Shown: positions 7,921 through 12,027 of the stretch, piece after piece
How positions within the stretch are numbered: position 1 is the first letter of the stretch
How the letters are laid out: each line of letters starts with the position of its first letter
Assembly: GCA_041499965.1 (NCBI GenBank)
Contig: JBGQLG010000165.1
Span: 1-12,027, forward strand
Reading direction: 5' to 3'
Length of the DNA stretch: 12,027 nt
DNA from: AR5 sp041499965
GTDB taxonomy: Bacteria > Methylomirabilota > Methylomirabilia > Rokubacteriales > CSP1-6
Translations under genes and position numbers: made by a program
The notes under the pieces: model-generated
What the model saw: only the letters and a program-made list of their open reading frames with translations
The model's database searches: none
What the model was told of the DNA's origin: nothing

Positions 7921-10149
7921 TCACCGGCGCCGGCGGGAGCGTCGGGCCGGCTTCCCCGGGCCGCGGTCCCCGGGTGGCAGCTTCCAGAGGTAGATGAAGA
8001 GGGAGCAAAACAGGGCCAGGGCGAGCGTCAGGCCGTGGCCGAGGACCTTGTCGTACGCCGGGGACGCTGGACCCCGCAGCCACCCGATGAAATCGACGGC
8101 GAGCGTGTCCACCGAGACCGCCGTGATGGCGGCGAGCAGGGCCTGGACGAGCGCCTCGAACTTCGCGCGCTGCGTGTCGATGGCGAGCTGCAGGCGGGTC
8201 TTCAGCTCCAGCAGCCGCTCCTCCTCCTTCGCGCGCCGGGCGGCGGTGCCTCCCTCCACGAGCGCGTGCTCGAACAACCGCTGCTCGGTCGGGTAGAAGA
8301 ACGGATTCGGGACCCACTTCTTCCGCAACGCGTCCTCGCGGCGCCCGACCGCGACGGAGAGCTCGCGCACGGAGCCGGGGTCGGTGTCGCGCGTCGATTC
8401 GAATGGCTGCAGGAGCCCGTCGTCGCAGAGGGCGGCGGCGTGCGGCAGGATCAGGTACGGGCTGATGCCGACGGAGCCGGCGACGGTGCGCGCCGCGCGG
8501 TCGTCCTCCGCGACGTACACCACCCGCTCGCGGTGCACGCGCAACAGCGCGTCGGCGAGCTCGACCGACGGCGTGAGCGTGTCGCGCGCCTCGGCGCGGT
8601 CGATCCGGTCGAAGTCAAGGATCCCGGTGACGATCCCGCACAGCGCCTCGCGCCGCGACGGGTCGCGCACTCCGGCCCACGGCTTCGCGCCATCGACCCG
8701 CCAGCCGAGCAGCTCGACGGTGGCGGCGATCGGCGCCGCCACGTGGTGGGGGACGGGTGGGTCAACGCCCTCGACCCGCTGGATATGGTCGTGGGTGATC
8801 GCGGCGACGGCCTGCAGGAGCCCGGCGACATCGAGCGCGGGGCGGTCGCCGTCGCCCAGTCGAAACGTGATGTTCTTGGTGATGCGACGCGCCGCCTCGG
8901 GGCCGCCCACCGGCACCTCCAGGAACTCCTGGTCAGCCTCGTCGTCGGTGAGCTTGAGCAGGGCGACGACGTCCTGCTCGTCGAACCAGCGGCGCGGATC
9001 GCCATCGCTCGCCAGCCGCTCGTCCACCCGCAGCGTCAGGTGCCAGACGATCAGCCGGGCGTCGAGGAAGATCGACGGCGCCAGATAGGCACGCACCAGG
9101 CGCTGGCGAAGCGGCCAGTGCCGCTCCTCCTCGCGGTTCTCCGAGCGGAACGTGACCCACGAGGGGAACTCGATCTCGACCTCGAGCCCCGCGTCGCCGT
9201 CGGCCGGCTCCGGATCGAGCGGCTTGGTCATGCACACCGTCCGGAAGAGCCGGCGGCCGGGGACTCGATAGGCCCGCGAGAGCAGGTCGGTCTCCATGGA
9301 ATGCAGCACCCGGCACTGATACTGGCGAACTCCGCTCAGGAAGGCGGTCGTTCGTTTGGTGTCGCTGAGCGCCTCCACGAAGTGCAAGCAGACCGCCGCC
9401 TGCGTCAAGCGCAGTCGCGGCAGCGGCACCGTGAGCGGGCGGCCCTTCCGGTCGACCAGCTGCAGCTGCATGTGCGCCAACGTCTTCGTGTCGAAGGAGC
9501 CGCCGTTCTCGGCCGCGAGCGCCTCGTAGAACTCCTCGAGAAACGCGGAGACGGTGGCGGCCAGCTCGCGGTCGGCCGGGCGGCGGCGGGACGGCGGCGG
9601 CAGCCAGAAGAGCCGCAAATGCCGGACCGGCTGCTTGCCGACGCCGAGAGCCGGCTGGACATAGTCGAGCTGCAGCATGCGGGCGCGGAGCCGCGCAAAG
9701 AAGCACAGCCGACGACGCGCCTCGTTCTTGGCGGTGGCCGTCGACAGGAGGCCGGGCCACTCGACCTCGGCGAGCATGACGGGCTCGAAGGTCTCCGTGC
9801 TGAACGCTTCGCCGGCCGTTTTCAGGAGGTCCCTGGCGTAGCGACGTCCGCGATACGCCTCGTCCACGTAGAGGTAGGTGGCGAGCACGCAGGCGGCGTG
9901 GCGATAGTGCTCGGCGGCCAGCCCACCCACGACGCGCTCCTCGTCGTTCACGCGCTCGACGGCGACGACGATCCGCATCACCGGCTGCGGCGGCGTCTTG
10001 CCGTTGATGCGGGCCCGCCACTCGCCGGTCGATTCGGCCTCGTCCCCGCTGAAGTGTTTCGCGTAGCCCCGGGCGAACTGGGCGAACAGGGTATCGAACC
10101 GGCCTGGATCGGCTTGCTGCAGAGAGGGATCGAGCACGACGTACGTCAT
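7921..10149 (-). CDS. Unrecognised 742-residue protein: GNAT-like N-terminus, large middle, coiled coil and C-terminal membrane segment
   Basis: Function not recognised beyond the N-terminus. Residues 1-185 look like a GNAT acyltransferase: VVAVERVNDEERVVGGLAAE (a beta-hairpin strand pair), then ATYLYVDEAYRGRRYARDLL (90-109; the acetyl-CoA-binding R/Q-x-x-G-x-G/A region, here RGRRYA), and a C-terminal ARLRARMLQLDYVQPAL like the closing strand of many GNATs. Residues 195-560 are soluble, mixed alpha/beta and unfamiliar to me. GISPYLILPHAAALC (561-575) is followed by a charged helix (633-665, predicted coiled coil), an amphipathic hydrophobic stretch (666-690) and one clear membrane helix (703-722), ending in an Arg/Lys-rich tail (PARRSRRRR) expected to stay cytosolic. 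It is probably a membrane-tethered cytosolic enzyme or sensor. The ATG at 10149 has no Shine-Dalgarno. It lies 49 nt downstream of rpsU on the same strand. Base composition matches its neighbours, so there is no sign of recent transfer. Confidence 0.8.
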   Translation of the reverse strand: MTYVVLDPSLQQADPGRFDTLFAQFARGYAKHFSGDEAESTGEWRARINGKTPPQPVMRIVVAVERVNDEERVVGGLAAEHYRHAACVLATYLYVDEAYRGRRYARDLLKTAGEAFSTETFEPVMLAEVEWPGLLSTATAKNEARRRLCFFARLRARMLQLDYVQPALGVGKQPVRHLRLFWLPPPSRRRPADRELAATVSAFLEEFYEALAAENGGSFDTKTLAHMQLQLVDRKGRPLTVPLPRLRLTQAAVCLHFVEALSDTKRTTAFLSGVRQYQCRVLHSMETDLLSRAYRVPGRRLFRTVCMTKPLDPEPADGDAGLEVEIEFPSWVTFRSENREEERHWPLRQRLVRAYLAPSIFLDARLIVWHLTLRVDERLASDGDPRRWFDEQDVVALLKLTDDEADQEFLEVPVGGPEAARRITKNITFRLGDGDRPALDVAGLLQAVAAITHDHIQRVEGVDPPVPHHVAAPIAATVELLGWRVDGAKPWAGVRDPSRREALCGIVTGILDFDRIDRAEARDTLTPSVELADALLRVHRERVVYVAEDDRAARTVAGSVGISPYLILPHAAALCDDGLLQPFESTRDTDPGSVRELSVAVGRREDALRKKWVPNPFFYPTEQRLFEHALVEGGTAARRAKEEERLLELKTRLQLAIDTQRAKFEALVQALLAAITAVSVDTLAVDFIGWLRGPASPAYDKVLGHGLTLALALFCSLFIYLWKLPPGDRGPGKPARRSRRRR

Positions 10150-10159
10150 CTAGCTGACA

Positions 10160-10189
10160 CGCCGACCCTGTTCGGTCGGCGCCCGACCG
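10160..10189 (-). promoter_or_regulatory. Overlapping hairpins between rpsU and the GNAT-fusion gene
   Basis: CGCCGACC (10160-10167) pairs with GGTCGGCG (10174-10181) over a 6-nt loop. Alternatively CGGTCGG (10173-10179) pairs with CCGACCG (10183-10189) over a 3-nt loop. Both use the GGTCGG element, so only one can form at a time. No T-run follows on the minus strand, so this is not a standard terminator. It ends 10 nt before the ATG of the downstream gene, which lacks a Shine-Dalgarno, so a role in its translation or in partial rpsU termination is possible but unproven. Confidence 0.45.
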
Positions 10190-10198
10190 CGGTGGAGG

Positions 10199-10402
10199 CT
10201 ACTCGTCGTCGGTGGCTTGCTGCCGGCGCATGGCCTTGCGCCGCTTGCGCCGCGCCTGGGCCTGCTTGCGCTTGCGCTTGACCGAGGGCTTCTCGTAGTG
10301 GGCGCGGCGCTTCATCTCCTGGAACAGACCCTCTTTCTGCATACGCTTCTTGAGGGCCTTGAGCGCCGCCTCGATCTGGTTCTCGACGACCTCGATTCTC
10401 AT
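10199..10402 (-). CDS. rpsU: Small ribosomal subunit protein bS21
   Basis: A 67-residue basic protein of the 30S platform, near the anti-Shine-Dalgarno end of 16S rRNA, where it assists initiation. The sequence opens MRIEVVENQIEAALKALKKR and includes the family signature QKEGLFQEMKRRAHYEKPSVKRKRK, then a lysine/arginine-rich tail and an acidic end (TDDE). The ATG at 10402 is chosen because it matches the family N-terminus; longer in-frame extension to 10534 crosses into the divergent gene. Only a weak AGGCGG precedes the start. It is not in the common rpsU-dnaG-rpoD arrangement; instead it is followed by the GNAT-fusion gene. Its presence is a taxonomic hint against Actinobacteria. Confidence 0.95.
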   Translation of the reverse strand: MRIEVVENQIEAALKALKKRMQKEGLFQEMKRRAHYEKPSVKRKRKQAQARRKRRKAMRRQQATDDE

Positions 10403-10455
10403 GAGGCCGCCTAGGTTGCCACATTTCGCGGGCGATTCCCAGCCCTTTAATCTGC

Positions 10456-10461
10456 TATCCT
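10456..10461 (+). promoter_or_regulatory. Possible -10 box of the alpha-hydroxy-acid oxidase gene
   Basis: TATCCT ends 8 nt before the GTG at 10470, which would give a leaderless or nearly leaderless message; no Shine-Dalgarno precedes the GTG. TTTAAT at 10446-10451 is an alternative. No -35 element stands out. The 67-nt gap (10403-10469) also has to hold the rpsU promoter on the other strand, for which I see no clear boxes. Confidence 0.4.
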
Positions 10462-10469
10462 CTCCCGCC

Positions 10470-11558
10470 GTGAGTTCAGGACTCGAGGACCGGTTCCAGA
10501 CGCTGCACGAGATCGTCAAGGCCGCCCGGACCACCCTGGCCCCCGGCCCGTGGGATTACCTGGTCGGCGCCGCGGAGACGGAGACCACCCTTCGCCGCAA
10601 CCGCCTGGCCATCGACTCGCTGGCCTTCCGGCCCCGGGTGCTGCGCGACGTCTCCAAGGTGGACGCGACCTCCACCTTCCTGGGCCGGCCGCTGCGCATC
10701 CCGGTGATGATGGCGCCGATCGGCTCGATCGAGAGCTTCACCCCCGGCGGGGGCGCCACCGCCGCCCAGGCCTCGGCCGAGTTCGAGGTCCCCCAGATGC
10801 TGTCCTCGGTCTGCAACCCGGGCCTCGAGGCCGTGGCCAAGGCGGCGGACAATTTCCGGATCTTCCAGCTCTATGTCCGGGGCGACGACAGCTTCGTGGA
10901 CGATCACGTTCAGCGGGCCGTGGCCAACGGCTACACCGGCTTTTGCCTGACGGTGGACACGGCGTCCTACAGCCGCCGCGAGCGCGACCTGGCCCGGCGG
11001 TTCGTCAAGCCGTGGCGCGCGCGGGCCACGGGCTTCGACTACCAGGCGGGGCTCGGCTGGAGCCACGTCAAGCGCTTCAAGGACACGCACCCCAACGTGC
11101 CGCTGATCCTCAAGGGCATCGCCACCGCCGAGGACGCCGCGCTGGCCTGTGAGCACGGGGTGGACGTCGTCTACGTCTCCAATCACGGCGGCCGCCAGCT
11201 CGATCAGGGCCGTGGGTCGCTCGACGTCCTGCCGGAGGTGGTCAAGGCGGTGGGCGGTCGCGCCAAGATCATCGTGGATGGCTGCTTCCAGCGCGGGACG
11301 GACGTGGTGAAGGCCATCGCGCTCGGCGCCAACGTGGTCGGGATGGGCCGGATGCCCTGCTTCGGCCTGGCCGCCGCCGGCGCCGCCGGCTGCGTGCGCA
11401 TGCTCGAGCTGATGGAAGACGAGATCCGCATCGCCCTGGCTCTGCTCGGCGTCGATCGCCTCGGCGCGCTCGATCCCTCGTACGTCCACGCCGCGCCGCC
11501 CGTGGCGCTGCCCCACGTGTTCAGCGCGTTCCCGCTCCTCGACGGTCCGGATTATTGA
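10470..11558 (+). CDS. FMN-dependent alpha-hydroxy-acid oxidase/dehydrogenase (lactate/glycolate oxidase family)
   Basis: A 362-residue FMN-binding TIM-barrel enzyme that oxidises 2-hydroxy acids (L-lactate, glycolate, mandelate or similar) to 2-oxo acids. All family active-site residues can be placed: Y30 in PWDYLVGAA, Y135 in QLYV, D163 and R170 in LTVDTASYSRRERD, K215 in LKGIATAEDA, catalytic H239 and R242 in SNHGGRQLD. The FMN-phosphate region is altered: VDGCFQRGTD (269-278) where the family usually has DGGxRRGTD, and GRM (293-295) for GRP. There is no N-terminal cytochrome or signal peptide; oxidase versus dehydrogenase cannot be decided. The GTG at 10470 starts the conserved region without an SD; longer in-frame upstream sequence overlaps rpsU and is not conserved. 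It is transcribed divergently from rpsU and followed by a hairpin at 11561. Confidence 0.93.
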   Translation: MSSGLEDRFQTLHEIVKAARTTLAPGPWDYLVGAAETETTLRRNRLAIDSLAFRPRVLRDVSKVDATSTFLGRPLRIPVMMAPIGSIESFTPGGGATAAQASAEFEVPQMLSSVCNPGLEAVAKAADNFRIFQLYVRGDDSFVDDHVQRAVANGYTGFCLTVDTASYSRRERDLARRFVKPWRARATGFDYQAGLGWSHVKRFKDTHPNVPLILKGIATAEDAALACEHGVDVVYVSNHGGRQLDQGRGSLDVLPEVVKAVGGRAKIIVDGCFQRGTDVVKAIALGANVVGMGRMPCFGLAAAGAAGCVRMLELMEDEIRIALALLGVDRLGALDPSYVHAAPPVALPHVFSAFPLLDGPDY

Positions 11559-11560
11559 GT

Positions 11561-11590
11561 TTGGGGGGAGCGAACCGCCGCTCCCCCCAA
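11561..11590 (+). terminator. Strong 12-bp hairpin after the alpha-hydroxy-acid oxidase gene
   Basis: TTGGGGGGAGCG (11561-11572) pairs perfectly with CGCTCCCCCCAA (11579-11590) around a 6-nt loop, starting 2 nt after the stop codon. No T-tract follows (GCCCCCCACC), so it is a terminator by position and stability only. A second pairing, CGAACCG (11571-11577) with CGGTTCG (11600-11606), overlaps it. Confidence 0.6.
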
Positions 11591-11754
11591 GCCCCCCACC
11601 GGTTCGGATGGGTGTGAGACGGATCCAATGGCGCCATGACAACTGCTGGATCGCCGCAAAAGAGAGCGCGCTTCGTGAATGACGGGCGGGTCCGCAGTGG
11701 GGGGCGGAGGGGAATGCGGCAAACGAGAGGCGCGCGGCCGGCGAGGGGAGTGCC
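11591..11754. other. Intergenic stretch without a firm gene
   Basis: The 164 nt hold no recognisable protein family or RNA gene. Visible are a 10-bp palindrome ATGGCGCCAT (11628-11637) and a mini frame, ATG 11714 to TGA 11758 (14 codons), preceded at close spacing by GGAGGGGA. Its stop overlaps the GTG of the next gene (GTGA). The mini frame could couple translation to the next gene or be chance in purine-rich GC sequence. Confidence 0.5.
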
Positions 11755-11790
11755 GTGAGCGAGGGGAGCGCGGTGAGTGAGGGGAGCGAG
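11737..11790 (+). repeat. Three 18-bp tandem units carrying SD-like cores
   Basis: The core GAGGGGAG recurs at 11743, 11761 and 11779, exactly 18 bp apart. The second and third units (GTGAGCGAGGGGAGCGCG and its near copy) differ at 2 of 18 positions; the first is more degenerate (about 5 differences). Units two and three each begin with a GTG codon in the frame of the following gene, so the repeat generates alternative ribosome-binding sites and starts. Confidence 0.75.
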
Positions 11791-12027
11791 CGGGTGTTCG
11801 AGAAGAAGGACGGGTGTGATCTGTGTCGGGCGGCGAAGATCACGCCGTGGTTTCATGAGGACGAGATCTGCTGGGTGGCCGAGTGCGAGATCTGCGAGAC
11901 GCCGATGGTCGTGTGGCGCTTCCATGGCACCGAGCCGCCCGACGAGCACCTGCGCCACATGCAGGCCAAGCTGCGTGAGGTGGCCGCCGAGCGCGTGGGC
12001 CAGTTCTGGATCGACGATCACATGCGC
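11755..12027 (+). CDS. Small two-CxxC protein, possible zinc-binding HIT-like family, C-terminus cut by window edge
   Basis: An open frame of 91 codons runs to the window end. From the GTG at 11755 it shows CDLC (C21, C24), then WFHEDEICWVAECEIC (two more closely spaced cysteines, C44 and C47, plus C39), MVVWRFHGTEPPDEHLRHM and a helix ending in FWIDDHMR. The paired CxxC motifs suggest a zinc ribbon. I associate this layout with small bacterial and archaeal proteins that have a histidine-rich, HIT-like C-terminus, but that part lies outside the window, so no function is assigned. Three in-frame GTG starts (11755, 11773, 11794) each have a GGGGAG site 5-8 nt upstream because of the 18-bp repeat; the first 13 residues (SEGSAVSEGSE) are repeat-encoded and probably dispensable, so 11794 is an equally good start. 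Confidence 0.75.
   Translation, partial: MSEGSAVSEGSERVFEKKDGCDLCRAAKITPWFHEDEICWVAECEICETPMVVWRFHGTEPPDEHLRHMQAKLREVAAERVGQFWIDDHMR

Noticed and set aside
7921..8300. CorA-type magnesium channel C-terminus in the 742-residue protein
   Set aside because: The coiled coil followed by a hydrophobic tail is suggestive, but no GMN or related selectivity motif is present and only one membrane helix is clear.
8035..10281. A 748-codon plus-strand open frame antisense to the GNAT-fusion gene
   Set aside because: No recognisable motifs and an antisense-like composition rich in Arg, Glu, Gly and Val. The minus-strand protein has GNAT, coiled-coil and membrane features in the expected order.
10476..11843. 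A 455-codon minus-strand frame across the alpha-hydroxy-acid oxidase
   Set aside because: Antisense shadow; it crosses the intergenic hairpin and contains low-complexity repeats created by the 18-bp tandem units.

Overview
The window is a high-GC bacterial chromosomal segment dominated by metabolism. All catalytic genes read cleanly in frame except one, with strong G/C third-position bias. A bS21 gene (rpsU) argues against Actinobacteria, which usually lack it. The long leuA type, the many amidases and amidohydrolases, and the GC content would fit a Candidatus Rokubacteria/Methylomirabilota-like soil lineage. That placement is inference and I hold it weakly.

Left half, minus strand (1-7149), in transcription order from right to left. 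A bifunctional enoyl-CoA hydratase/3-hydroxyacyl-CoA dehydrogenase overlaps an amidase by a 4-nt GTGA. A short gap with a GC hairpin follows. Next comes a 3-hydroxyisobutyrate-dehydrogenase-family reductase, which again overlaps an amidohydrolase by a 4-nt GTGA; the amidohydrolase carries a one-base frameshift. This looks like an operon for breaking down an amide- or carboxylate-containing compound through a CoA-ester beta-oxidation step; the substrate cannot be read from sequence. Immediately after its last stop codon lies a promoter. It drives a 24-codon leader peptide ending in Leu-Leu-Leu-Thr, two hairpins (the second an intrinsic terminator), and then leuA (2-isopropylmalate synthase, cut by the window edge). 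This is a leucine attenuation leader.

Centre (7150-10402). A divergent region separates the beta-oxidation gene from a plus-strand HAD-family hydrolase. The HAD gene converges on a 742-residue minus-strand protein: a GNAT acetyltransferase-like domain, a large unrecognised middle, and a C-terminal coiled coil plus membrane segment. Upstream of that gene on the same strand is rpsU (bS21). The 742-residue fusion is the best candidate in the window for something undescribed.

Right end (10403-12027). A divergent promoter region leads into a plus-strand FMN-dependent alpha-hydroxy-acid oxidase/dehydrogenase, closed by a 12-bp hairpin. About 165 nt with no firm gene follow. The window ends inside a plus-strand gene for a small protein with two CxxC motifs, whose start lies in an 18-bp tandem repeat that repeatedly supplies a ribosome-binding site and a GTG. 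Three transcripts (leuA leader, HAD, alpha-hydroxy-acid oxidase) have a -10-like box 7-9 nt before the start codon and no Shine-Dalgarno, which suggests leaderless mRNAs.
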